Shown here: piece by piece, positions 20,745-32,500 of the stretch | Layout of the letters: each line of letters begins with the position of its first letter | Position numbering within the stretch: position 1 is the first letter of the stretch | From: Closterium sp. NIES-65 | Lineage: Eukaryota; Streptophyta; Zygnematophyceae; Desmidiales; Closteriaceae | DNA length: 64,000 nucleotides | Reading direction: 5' to 3' | Assembly: GCA_948144175.1 (NCBI GenBank) | Contig: CANXME010002089.1 | Coordinates: 124,001-188,000 of the forward strand | Position numbers and translations under genes: made by a program | The notes under the pieces: model-generated | Told to the model about the DNA's origin: nothing | What the model saw: the letters and a program-made list of their open reading frames with translations, nothing else | Database searches by the model: none

Positions 20745-21356
20745 ACTTGGTACCTGGACATCTGCTGCAGACAACACATGGTGAGATCGCCAACATTTAT
20801 CAGCAACTCAAGGCGCATGCGTCGACCGTGCGAGATCACAGTTGCAAACAACAGCACACTCAAGGCATACAACATCGGGGAAGTCTACCTTGAGGCTGAT
20901 GACACAAGGTTTACCATTCACATCGGCGACGTGCTTGTCGCTCCAGATTTGCAGTACAACCTGCTCTCTTCGGCACAACTCATGTGGTGCGGATTCGATA
21001 TTCGCAGCAACTGCAAGGACAAGACCTTTGAACTCTTCTACAATAACTCTTACACGGGCAAGGCAATCGACGATGACGGTGTCTTCGTGCTGCAGTTCTC
21101 GGCTCAAGGCACCACTGGAGACTCTCAGCACACTCTGCTGCTGAAAACAACTCATTCTGAAACGCCGACGTGGTCGCATCCCATAGAAATGGATCTCGAG
21201 CGACCCGCTTCTAATGGTCTTCTGCGACTACGCACCATCCTGACTGCCTCGACCTCCGACCCGGCTGAGACTGGACCTGCAACAATGGAAGAGGACAGCG
21301 ACAGGTCAGCACCTGCGGAACCAATCACTAAAGAAAGCGACACGACTGGAATATGA
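20745..21356 (+). pseudogene. copia-2 protease region, active site lost
   Basis: WYLDICCRQHM (about 20747-20780) sits where copia proteases have LDSGA/C-x-x-HM. The Asp remains but the Ser-Gly is changed. Following ITVANNSTLKAYNIGEVYL and APDLQYNLLSSAQL match the usual copia protease C-terminal part. The reading frame is open to 21356 (TGA), then drifts into low complexity. Confidence 0.75.
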
Positions 21357-22055
21357 TTGGGCAGTCCCGGTCCAGCAATCGGCTCGTTGGGAGAAGTCCT
21401 AACGCCAGAAGAGGCAGCCGCAGAAGGACGTGGCACTGTCTCGGCATCGAAAAGCGGCGCCACTGCTCCAACGGTGGGTGGCACTGACACCGGAGGCGGC
21501 TGGGGCACCGGAGGCGGCTGGGGAATTGGAGGCGGCTGGGGAACTTCAACAAGCGAAGGAGATTGGGGGCAAGCAGCTCCTGCCTACCCGAAAGCTCCGG
21601 GTCTCCCTCCTGCGGACGCCGCGGCGGTTGACCCATACTGGGCAACGCGTGGCACCAGTTGGGGTGGACCTCCTCTCCCAGATCAGAACGCTCTTGACAC
21701 ACCAGAACCAATGCAAGAATAGTCAGAGGAAGAAGTAACCTACGAATTCTTTGGAGGAGCTGTAGAATTACTAGAACCTACCAAGGAGCTGCAGCTGCCA
21801 GAATAAGGACCACAACAAATTGAGGTCATCAGTGCCGAGTAGTGTTACTACCGTATTCCCATGAAAGGGCTTCCAGTTCACGGCTAGCCCAATTAATGCC
21901 TGCTTGTCACTGGCGACCAGGTTTACGCCGGCGACACCGATGACATCGTTGGAATCCCACATGCGCTTCTGGAACGGAAGTCCATTCAGGCCTTCGCCGT
22001 CGACACCGATGACGCCGCCGACACAGGACCTGGAAAGTAGCAAAACGACACAGCA
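21357..22055 (+). other. Degenerate copia-2 segment
   Basis: Low-complexity sequence with short GGGWGTGG/GGGWGIGG repeats (about 21480-21560), then about 330 bp of decayed coding sequence with several stops. No domain is recognisable. Confidence 0.5.
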
Positions 22056-22492
22056 GTGAGGAACAAATATTATCAGAAGACTGCTGGCTACCGTGCGGAA
22101 CTAGAAACCTGGCATCAACAGCTCGGTCACCCCTCACACGTGACTCTTAAGAACTCCCTTCGGGCCGGTGTCTTCGACGACGGAGCCTTGCTTCTCCCTC
22201 GCGAAGGCTCCCTTACAGTGGACTCAGAAGATCCACCCTTCACCGTGTGCTCCGCTGCGTCCCTCGCCCACAAACCTTTTCCCGACTTACCGCCTGGTTA
22301 CGAACGCTACAAACCACTTGACAAGGTCTACAGTGATTTCATGAATCTCAGCCAAGGAGGGCTCAACGGCGAAATCTACACGCTCACCTTCATCGATGCA
22401 AGCACCCGCTACGTTTGGGCTGTTAATACTAACTGCAGATCCCTCACCTTCGAGTGTTTCATCGCGCGGATGAAGCGGGCTGAACAACAACC
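22056..22492 (+). pseudogene. copia-2 GAG-pre-integrase and integrase, N-terminal part
   Basis: Frame with ETWHQQLGHPSHVTLKN (pre-integrase His motif) and the start of the integrase core, YSDFMNLSQGGLNGEIYTLTFIDASTRYVW, up to the insertion at 22493. The rest of the integrase continues after 23996. Confidence 0.8.
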
Positions 22493-23996
22493 TGTCAGAA
22501 TATTCTGTTTGTCTAGTCTGTAGTGGGGTACTCAATAGTGAGTAGAACCCTTTTGGGCTTGCTATTTGTATCCCTCTCCTTTCTAGTTCAAACCTCTTTT
22601 GCCTATTCTCTCTTGCCTAGCTAGCTAAACCCTAGCCATGGCTCCTTCGTTCTAACTACTATTTTGACATGCTATTAGAGCAAGTACGCTCCTGGCCTGT
22701 GGGCCCACCTGCTTCCGCTGCTATCCTGTCTGTCGCGCGCCCCGTGGCGTGCGACGTTTATTTTCTCCCCGCCACGTGCTCGGAGCGCATGGCGGTTTTC
22801 TGCCCGCCGCGCGCTCGGGGCGCGCGGCGGTTTTCTGCCTCACGCGTCACCCCGAGGACCCGCGGGTCCCTCCCCGTCGACCGTCGTGTCACCCCGGGGA
22901 CCCGCGCGTCCCTCCTCGTCGACCGTCGCCCCACCCCTGGAGAACCGCGCGTCCCCCCCGTCGACCGTCGCGTCGCCCTTGGGGACCCGCGCGCGCCCCC
23001 CGCGATCCCGTTGCGTCCCCCTAGGGACCCGCGCGCGGACCCCGCCATCCCGGCGCGCCACCCCGTGGGACCCGTGCGCCACTTCGTGGACCCGCGTGTC
23101 GCCCTGCGGCCCCCCTCCCCGCACACGTGAGTTCGCTTACCGCACACCCGAGTTCGCTTCCCGCACGCTTGTGCACGCTTCGCGCACACCTAAGCTCGCT
23201 TACCGCACACTCAGGGTATGGGGGTGACAGGTATGGGGGTGGCGGGTGTGTGAGCCGTCCCCTGCTCCTCCTCCTCCTCCGTCTCCCACTGCTGCAGCTG
23301 CCGCTGAGGGGGGTGGGTGTGTGGGAGCCGAGGGAGTGGTGCTAGGGGGTGACATGGGAGTGGAGCTAGGGGTGCAGCAAGGAGTGTGTGAATGGGAATT
23401 TTGGGACGATGGGGGAGGTCGAAGGGGGGTGGCCGCCGTGAAGCCAGCAGCTCCAGTCGCCCTTGAGACCGTTGCACCAGTCGCCCGTGAGCCCGTTGCT
23501 CCAGTCGCCCGTGAGCCCGTTGCTCCAGTCGCCTGTGAGTCAGTTGCTCCTACCGCTCGTCTAGCCGCGGAGCCAGTTACTCCAGTTGCCCGTGTGCCAG
23601 TTGCTCCAGTTGCCAGTGTGCCAGTTGCTCTAGTTGCCCGTGTGCCAGTTGCTCCAGTTGCGCCGTGTGCCAGCAGCTTCAGCTGCCGCCCACCACTTCC
23701 TCTCCTCTCATAGTCCCTCCTCACTTGCCCACTGTGATAGCCTCTAGCTTTGCTTATATTTGTGAACTATGAACTGCTGCTTGTTGTGCTGATCATCCCC
23801 CACTTTGACTATGGGGGTGTTTCAGAATATTATGCTTGTCTAGTCTGTAGTGGGGTACTCAATAGTGAGTAGAACCCTTTTGGGCTTGCTATTTGTATCC
23901 CTCTCCTTTCTAGTTCAAACCTCTTTTGCCTATTCTCTCATGCCTAGCTAGCTAAACCCTAGCCATGGCTCCTTCGTTCTAACTACTATTTTGACA
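22493..23996 (+). mobile_element. Non-autonomous short-LTR copia-like element (NA-2)
   Basis: 1504 bp with LTRs 22493-22669 (177 bp) and 23818-23996 (179 bp; two extra T after TGT). TSD CAACC lies at 22488-22492 and 23997-24001. The primer site is TGCTATTAGAGC (22670-22681), two mismatches from the tRNA-Met type. The 3' LTR is preceded by CCCCACTTTGACTATGGGGG. The interior is a GC-rich leader (22740-23130) then a region of CCAGTTGCTCC-type repeats (23440-23690). No retroelement protein is encoded. Confidence 0.88.
22740..23130. repeat. GC-rich repeat leader of NA-2
   Basis: Degenerate units around GGGGACCCGCGCGTCCC and GTCGACCGTCGC. Same relative position as in the other copia-type elements. 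Confidence 0.65.
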
Positions 23997-24001
23997 CAAC
24001 C

Positions 24002-25157
24002 AGGGCTGAATTTAAAGAACTATCAGACAGACGGAGCTCTGGATATTTTTTTTTTCAGACGAGTTCAAGGAGCTCTTCAAGCAGAAAGGGATTGAACACC
24101 TGGTGCCCTTCACCTACGCTCACGAGCAACAAGGAGTAGCAGAACGGACAAACAGGAGCCTCGCCACCAAGATGAGGGCCCCGATGAAGCAGTCGACCAT
24201 CCCAACCAGGTACTGGCCGTTCGCGATGAACCATGCAGTCCGGCTGCACAACTTCCTGTCCTCATGAAGCCTTGAGAACAACAATTCTCCTTATAGGGCA
24301 TGGACGGGCAGAAAAGCGGACACGCATCTGCTTCGGGTGTTCGGCTGCATGGTACAGTACAGGCCAAACACGGCAAGGACCGGAAAGTTCGCTGACCGGG
24401 CTCGTTGGGGCATCCACCTCGGCATCGAAAGGGAATACAAGGCGTGGATCGTGCTGGACTACGCGACAGACGAAGTGACGAAATCACGTGACTGCATCTT
24501 CTACGAGAAGCTGACTGGTTCAACGAACACCGTGAAGCTGACAGGGGACCGGAAAGGGTTTTCGAGGGACACCGCATCTTTGCAAATTCACACAATGAAG
24601 CTGACCTGGCAGAAGATGTGGATGCAGCAAATGTTACCCAGTTTGACAACTCACCCAACATACCCCTTACAAGCCCACTCCAGACTCCAACCTTCATACC
24701 TGTACACCACTTCGATCCCGACGATACAACTCGCGAAGCTCACAACATCAACAGCGACGCCCGCCAATCCCCGGATGCCGAGTTACCACCACCAAACACC
24801 TCGCAAGACTCCCTCCGCCTCGGCAACGACAGCGACGACGACGTAGTCAAAGTAACAAGCTTCCACGTCTACGATCGCCTGCACTACGAAAAGACAAACG
24901 AAACCGGTCTTCGCATCCTAGGGCTCGCAGTCGCCATTCGCCACGACTCTCCCAAAGAGCCCACCACCGTTCGCCAAGCCCTCTCTGGCCCCGACAATGA
25001 GAAATGGAAGGCAGCCATGGCTAAAGAGGTTGCGGCGCTTAAGAACCGCGGAACATGGAAGCTGGTTCCCCAAACATCAGCGAAGGGGAGAAAAATCCTC
25101 AGCGGAAAATGGGTCTTCCGCATCAAAACACTGGCAGATGGGCCCATCGACAAATAA
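24002..25157 (+). pseudogene. copia-2 integrase C-terminal part, linker and start of RT
   Basis: After the NA-2 insertion the integrase resumes: DEFKELFKQKGIEHLVPFTYAHEQQGVAERTN (about 24058-24155), then LLRVFGCMVQYRPN and SRDCIFYEK. A run of ten T at about 24048 shifts frame and there are further stops. 24618-25157 encodes the linker and the RT entry WKAAMAKEVAALKNRGTWKLVP...GKWVFRIK, ending in TAA at 25155. Confidence 0.8.
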
Positions 25158-25169
25158 AAAGCACGATGG

Positions 25170-25806
25170 GTGGTGCGCGGCTTCGAGCAAACTCACATCG
25201 TGGACTTCGACCTTACCTATGCTCCTGTCAGGCAGCACACCTCCGTGCGTATCCTCATCTGCATCGCAGCTGTCAAACAGCGCCCACTCCGTCAAATCGA
25301 TGTCGGCAGTGCATTCTTGCATGCTCCGGTCGACGCCATCATCTTCGTCAAGCAGCCGCATGCCTTCGAGGAAAGCGATGGCGCCGCCTGCCTGCTTCAG
25401 AAATCTTTCTATGGGATTAAGCAAGCGCCTCGCCTGTGGCAGCAGTACCTGCACACCGTACTCATGGAGCTCGGATTCAAACAACTGCCACACGACCTTG
25501 GAATGTACCGGAAGGAATCACGCGGCAAATTCATCCTCCTCGTCACCTACGTCAATGACCTCCTCTACACCGGTGACGACACGGAGCTGTTAGACCAGTT
25601 CGAAGCGGAAACCAAGGAAAAGCTGGAGGTCACAATCAATCACGACGTGACACAGTTCCTGGGTCTCAACATCACCCAGTCTGCCACCTCCATCCACCTC
25701 TCCGCTGCCAAATACGCCGAAACACTCGCGAAGAAATTCGTCATCGCACCCATCAACCTCACTACCCCCTTTCGCACTCCTCCTCCTAATCATGAACCAG
25801 ATACCA

Positions 25807-25810
<4 letters not shown>
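25170..25810 (+). pseudogene. copia-2 reverse transcriptase, interrupted
   Basis: Copia-type RT: RWVVRGFEQTHIVDFDLTYA, LRQIDVGSAFLHAPVD, CLLQKSFYGIKQAPRLWQQ, then TYVNDLLYTGDD. The catalytic box reads YVND rather than YVDD, losing one metal-binding Asp. The frame runs up to ...EPDTMP, where the CT tract and non-LTR insertions begin. The RNase H part continues at 35558. Confidence 0.85.

Positions 25811-25875
<65 letters not shown>
25811..25875. repeat. (CT)n tract, left edge of the non-LTR insertions
   Basis: About 32 CT dinucleotides between the copia RT and the 3' end (AATGGTCC...) of the first non-LTR element. Confidence 0.95.
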
Positions 25876-25876
<1 letters not shown>

Positions 25877-28800
25877 ATGGTCCGTATATTGATATGGCTG
25901 AAAGGTACACATGTACAGGTTCGGTAAACATGCAAGTCCCAGCCTATCCCATCTACAGTTCCACAAGTGGCTCCAAAATAGCAAAGCAATCTCCTAGGTG
26001 TAGTTCTTGGCCGATACCCCCGACCGGGGGGTTCTCAGCGGCTGCCGCCTCGCCCAACTTCATGAGCAACCCCACTGACTGTGCTCTCTGAAGTGCAACC
26101 GACCACCGCTGCCTGAACTGATGCAGAAACTTAGTGGCATAGTAGGAGTTAGAATCGGCGTTGAAGTGGCGCCGAGCCGCCGTGTCTGCCAGGAGTTTCA
26201 GGAAGACGGGGACCTCTGTAGAAGGGCAGCCATAGGTCTCCGCCGCCAACGGGAAGAAACCAACCGTCTCAGGTCTACTTGCATAGTGCTGGATCTTTTT
26301 GTCTGCCTGCTCTCTGGCTGCCCATCCCCTTCCTTTCTGTGCCTTCGGGTCCCGCGTGCTGATAGGGTCAGTCACAGTCACATCGCACACCCATACTGCC
26401 CCGTTTCTCCTGTCGGTCATGGTGAAGTCAGCCGTCTGCTCTTCGATGGGACAATGGGCCGCCGACTCACTGTGGACTATGAATCCCGCATCTTGGCCCA
26501 TGCTGATGCAAGCATCACGGACCTCGTTGTGAGTGTTGATGCGGTGCTTGCCGGTGCCGAAGCGTAGGAGGTGATTTGGGAGGCGGGGGTCGGTGATCGC
26601 TGTGTGGTCCGCGCAGTCACAGTTTTTGGGAGTGGAGAAGGGCAAGCCGAGCCGAAATCTGACGGCGTTGGCGAAGTGGACCGATCCAATGCGCCTGTTC
26701 GGGGCTATTGGTATCGCCGTCAACCAATCCCCGGTGCCGTATCCCATCAAGGAAAACATCCGCTGCGTGTAGCCTGCAAGCGGATTCAGTGGCATCTTCC
26801 TCGTCTCCTGAACCTGAACCGCGTAGCGACTGCCGTGGACTTGGAGGGCGAGGGCGTGCTGCAGCTTCACATCCGTCCGTTTCAAACGCTCTCGTTCCAA
26901 CAGTTCACGCGCGTCTGAAGGCAGGGTGGTCTCGCACTCAGTGAGCCAGGAGTGGAGTGGAGTGCTCTCGTCTCTCGGCAGGAGCATATGGCCGAATGCG
27001 TGCGACAGGGCAGAATCCGGGGACAGAGTGAGCGTGGAGAAGAGCTGCGCCGCCTGCGTGAAACTTGCGACGAATCCGTATACGCCCTCGATGAGAGGGT
27101 CTATAATCCCTATACCCCCAAGAGATGGAGGAAGGGTCGCCTGAGCCCACACGCGCGACTGTTTCGCTCTACCCGCTGGAGCTCGGATATTGCACGAGGT
27201 AAGCAATGTCATCAAGAGATCGCGGCCCCACTGCGTCCAAGTGTCCCGGGAGACGAGATTGAGGGGGGTCATCCGTGTGAGGTACGCCACGCGCCGGGAG
27301 ATGCAGCGCGTGATCAGCAGCGAAGCGACCTGCGGATATGCCCGCTCGATGAGTGGCAAGGGCTTGGCCATCTCCCCCAATTGCCCAGCCAGGAAAGCAG
27401 ATGCCCCGTCTGCTGCACCAATAAAACTTCCCAACAGCCGAACGCCGTCCTTGTAGAAAGGGACTTCTGGCGGCAGCTCAGTTGAGTCGCACGTGCGTGC
27501 GCTCCATGCCGTGCACTTCTGCGGGCTGTGCTCCAGGCACAGGAATTCCAGCTTTGAGGTGAAGTGGGTGAAGGCAGCTACAGTTGCACGTTTTTCCCCC
27601 ACGAAGGTCACGTCGTCCGCATACGCCAAACAAAGCACATCAGGGTGCGCTGCTGCAGTGTCGTGAAGTGTGGGGTGAATCCCCGCCGCGAAAAGGAGAG
27701 GGCCCAGTGGATCGCCCTGGCGAACGCCTCGTTCACTTTGCAAGGGGTCGCTTGTAAAGTTTGCATCCAGATGCAGCTGCGACGGGTTACCGTAAGTCAG
27801 CTTCACCAGCGGTAGCAGTGGCGAAAGGCTGGGTTCTTGTAATGCAACGGCGATAGCCTGTCGCGAAATGTTGTTGAAAGCATTCGCGATGTCGGCTTGC
27901 AGTACCAGGCTGTTCGGGTGGCCATCCACGTACGTTCGGGCGGCATGAATTATTGCTTCTGCTCCACCTGGCACTGCCACGCCGTACTGTAGGGGTAGGA
28001 AGTATTCACGTGCAGCATCCCCCATGACCAAGAGCGCAGCCTTGGCAGCCAGCCGCGTCAGGCATTCGCCTATTGCGATTGGTCGGGCCCCGCCCCCAGG
28101 TTTGGCCAGGCCTATGAGTCGAGACGCTGTGAGCAGGTCCGCCACCGAATCTGGGAGATTTCCCCCCAGAATTGTATTAACCAAGGCGTGCAGATGGGTG
28201 CTGATGGATGCATTGGTTATTGCAGCATCGCGCAGGTGCTCAAATGTTGTACCCGAAGGTCCGGCACCATTCTCGCATCGCCCGAGGAGCTTCGCAAATT
28301 CCGCGTGGGAAATGCCCAGGGGCTGAGTGTCGGCTGCTTGCCAGGTCAGCGGTTCATCTCCCGCTGGTGGATGCTTTTGTCGGAGCTCGTCCAGGATTTC
28401 TGGACTCGGTGTACAGACGGGTGTTGACTCGAGCGCCAGCACGGCTCGGCGCAGACTGCCACGTTTCGCCAACCCCTCGGCTCTGCTCAGTACACCTGTC
28501 ACATCGGGTCGGTGGCGTGGGGGCGGAGGGGCGTTGACCGCGTTTACCGCATCCTGGTAGAGCTGCGACCACTCGCCACGCTGGAAAGCCCGAAGACGGG
28601 CCTTGATTTGCGGCCAATTTGGGTGTTTTGGCGAAGCCTGGCGAAGGGTCAGACGCGGGAGGAAAAGAAACAGTTTCCAACCCGCTTCGGAGTCAGGGTT
28701 TCGCGAGAGGTGGTGTAGCGGGGTCAGGAGTGCCAGCGAAAATAACTGGCACAGGTTTGGCGGTAATCGTCTCGACAGCGGCGGTTGGCGACTGTCGCAG

Positions 28801-29308
28801 AGGGCGGAAATGTCCCGATTCGCGATGTCAGCGAATTTGTCCCCCATCTCCGCCAGCTCCAATGGCGAAAAATAGCGGGGGCGCTGCGGGGTCGATCCTG
28901 ACACAGGGTGGAGGGATGCGGTCCGATGTCTGTGTGCACGACTCGATGTCGTTGATTGCTGCCGAGTTGGATTCTCATCCGTTCGATTAGCATCCAATGG
29001 CCCTGCACGCCCCTCTGTTCCCGCTGTGGGTAAATTGGCTGTCCCAGGTCTTCTCCTCTCCGTCCCTACTCTCGTTGCCTCTACTCCATCCCCTTCATCT
29101 TCATTTTCACTCTCTGGCTCCGCTTCCGCGGTATAAGAGGGGTCATTTCTCTCCCCTTCTTCATTGGCAGCTACTAGAGCAATTAAAGCCCGACGTCCCG
29201 CAGCCTGAAACCCGTTCTCCGGCCCTCCGCCTGTTCCGCTAACCACCTGCCTCCTCTCTTCCCGTGCTGCCCGACCTCGCGATGGTGATTGCTGGAGCTC
29301 CCGAGCCG
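25876..29308 (-). mobile_element. RLE-type non-LTR retrotransposon, 5'-truncated (copy A)
   Basis: It reads right to left. The 3' end on the minus strand is ATATACGGACCATT followed by the (GA)n tract, identical to that of copy B. The 5' end is truncated near 29296-29308 and abuts another CT tract. A 3' UTR of about 75 bp follows the ORF. The coding part is about 75-80% alike copy B by eye, so the two are separate insertions of related subfamilies rather than one duplicated copy. Confidence 0.85.
25953..29308 (-). CDS. Non-LTR ORF2: reverse transcriptase with restriction-like endonuclease (truncated N-terminus)
   Basis: About 1118 codons from the truncation to the stop. RT motifs: [14 protein letters not shown] (A), [19 protein letters not shown] (B), [12 protein letters not shown] (C, catalytic YADD). 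The C-terminal half has a Cys-His segment CDC...NHLLRF and a PD-(D/E)XK-like core EEQTADFTM...[11 protein letters not shown] with a later ADKKIQHY, the arrangement of RLE-bearing elements (R2/R4/NeSL/Hero/Utopia groups). No APE-type endonuclease is present. In such elements the RLE nicks the target and RT copies the RNA in place. The fourth zinc ligand is Phe (HLLRF) where copy B has Cys. The frame is open into the GA tract (RERERE), which is not native N-terminus. Confidence 0.88.
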
Positions 29309-29412
<104 letters not shown>

Positions 29413-29514
29413 ATGGTCCGTATATTGATCAGCCAGAAGGGTACACACATGCAATGAGAGACAGCCGGTACTAACACGCAAGGTAACCTAGACTATCCGT
29501 CTTCACTAAGTCAC

Positions 29515-32500
29515 CTAGAGCTTAAGAAGAGGCTCAAGGACGGTAAAACAGTCCCCAAGGTACAATTCCTGCCCTATCCCTCCTACAGGCGGGTTCTCTG
29601 CAGCCGCCGCCTCTCCTAACTTGATCATGAGACCCACGGATTGGGCCCTCTGCAGTGCAACCGACCACCTCTGCCTGAATTGGTGCAGAAACTTTGCGGC
29701 ATGATAGGATTTGGAGTCGGCGTTGAAGTATCGCCGAGCCGCCGTGTCCGCAAGGAGATTCAGGAACACAGGGACCTCCGCACAAGGGCAGCCATAGGTC
29801 TCTACGGCGAGGGGGAAGAAGCCCACCGTCTCTGGCAGGTTTTCATAGTGCTTGATCTTTTTATCCGCTTGCTCCCTGGCCGCCCATCCCCTTCCTTTCC
29901 TAGCCTCCGGGTCCCTGGTACTAATAGGGTCTGTTACCGTCACATCACACACCCAAACCGCCCCACTGCTCCTGTCCGTCATGGTAAAGTCCGCGGTCTG
30001 CTCCTCTATGGGGCAGTACACGTTTGTTTCTCTGTGTACGATGAACCCCGCGTCTTGTGCCATGCTGATGCAAGCGTCGCGGAGCTCATTATGAGTATTC
30101 GTACGGTGCTTCCCTGTGCCGCAGCGGAAGAGGTGGTTGGGGAGGCGCGGGTCTGTGATAGCGGTGTGGTCAGTACAGTCACAGTTCTTCGGAGTGGAGA
30201 AAGGGAGGCCCAGCCGGAAGCGCACGGCGTTGCTGAAGTGTACCGGCCCGATGCGCCGAGAAGAAGCTACTGGTACCGCCGTCAGCCAGTCTCCTGTGCC
30301 GTAGCCAGTCAGTGAGAACATTCTCTGCGTGTGCCCAGACAGAGGATTCAGTCTCATTCGCCTTGTCTCTTGGACCTGAACCGCGTACCGGCTCCCGTGC
30401 ACTTTGAGGGCCAGCGTGTGCTGAAGTTTGATGTCTGACCTAGAGAGCCGTTCCTGGTCAACGACGTCGCGTGCATCTGTGGGCAGGGCAGTCTCGCACT
30501 CTGTGAGCCAGGAATGGAGCGGTGTGGTGACATCCTGGGGCAGAATCATGTGGCTGTGTGCTCGGGTCAGTGCTGTGTCTGGTGCTAGCGTCAGGGAGGA
30601 AAAGAAGAGCGCGGCTTGTGTGAAACTGGCTACGAAGCCGTAGACCCCTTCCACGAGCGGGTCCGTCAGTCCTAAGCCACCCAGGGACGATGGGAGCGAC
30701 GCCTGCGCCCACACTCTCGACTGCTCCGTGCTACACGTCGGGACTTTAATCCCGCAGGATGTCAGGAGCGCAGCTAGTAGGTCCCGCCCCCACTGCGCCC
30801 AGGTGTTTCGTGGCAGGAGGTTTAGTGGCGTGGTCCTAGTGAGGTATGCGACGCGTCTAGAAATGCAGCGGGTCAGTAGCAGGGAGGCTACTTGGGGGTC
30901 GGCGCGTTCTAACAGTGGCAGCGGCTTCGCCATTTCCTCCAGCTGCCCTGCCAGGAACCTGGCCGCACCCGCCGCTGGCCCCAGGAAGCTACCTAGAAGG
31001 CGTATCCCGTCCTGGGATAACGGGACTCCTGGCGGTAGCTGAATCCCCTCGTCGCCTCTCGTGCTCCATGCCGCACATTTCTGCGGATTGTGTGTAAGCC
31101 CCAGCTTCGCTAACTTGCTCGTGAAGAAATTGAATGCTGCTACAGTGTCTGCGTTGTCCCCCAAAAACGTCACGTCGTCTGCATACGCCAAACAGAGAAC
31201 GTGGGGGTGGGCATCTGCAGTTTCGCGAAGTGCTGGGTGGATCCCTGCTGCGAACAGTAGAGGACCGAGTGGGTCTCCTTGTCTCACCCCGCGTTCACTG
31301 TTCAGTGGGTGGCTGGCGAAATTCGAGTCAAGGTACAGCTTCGACGGGTTACCGTACGTTAGCCGCACTAGAGGGAGCAGTGACGACAGGTTGCTGTCGC
31401 AAATCCCGTTGATGATTGCTTGTCGCGAAATGCTGTTAAAAGCATTCGAAATGTCTGTCTGTAACACCACGCAGCGGTCCCTCGAGTCAACGAAGGCTCG
31501 TGCAACGTGGATGTTCGCTTCGGCCCCCCTAGGTACCGCCACCCCGTACTGTAGAGGCAGGAAATGGTCACGTGCAGCTTCCCCAATTGCGGTCAGAGCA
31601 GCCTTGCCTGCGAGGCGCGTCAGGCATTCGCCAATTGCAATTGGCCGAACCCCCCCGCCTGGCTTGGACAGCGCTATTAGGCGCGACGCCGTCAGCAGGT
31701 CCGCCACTGGTTCGGGTAATTTGCCTGCCAGGATGGTGTTCACTAGGGCATGTAGGTGGGTGCAGACCGATGCGTTGGTTGCCGATGCGTCGCGAAGGTG
31801 TTCGAAGGCGGTTCCGGACGGTCCGGTCCCCACACCATTTTCGCACCGACCCAGAAGCTTGGCGAAATCGGCTTGGCTGATTTGCAGGTTCGGGCCTGGT
31901 GTCGTTGGCCAGCTCAGCTGCTCGTCATCGGCTCGGGGGTGTTTCGCGCGGAGTTCTTCCAAAACTGCTGGGCCAGGTGGGCAGACTGGGGTTGACTCGA
32001 GGGCCAGCATGGCTCGGCGGAGGCTTCCTCGCTTGGCCAGGCCTTCCGCCCTGCTGAGAACTCCCGCCTCGTCTGGCTGGTGACGTGGAGGCGGTGGGGT
32101 GTTGTTGGCTTCGATCGTGTCAGAGTACAGCTGCCCCCATTCGCCACGCTGGAAAGCTCTGAGACGGGCTTTGACTCCGGGCCACTTCGGTCTTCTTGGC
32201 GACGGTTGGCGAAGTGTGAGCCGAGGGAGAAACAGCAGCAGTCGCCAGCCTGCGACTGAGTCAGGGTTTCGCGCGAGGTGTAGGAGCGGGGTGAGTAACA
32301 CCAGCGAAAATAGCTGACACAAATTGGGCGGTAATCGGCGCGACAGGGATGGTTGACGACTGTCGCAAAGTGCCGCCAAGTCCCAGTCATCGATGGCTGC
32401 GAACAGGTCTGATCGTTTCGCCAGTTCCCCTGGCGAGAAGTAGCGGGGGAAATGTGCTTGGTTTGCGGACGCGCTGCGAGAGCGCGCTGCCTGATGTCTC

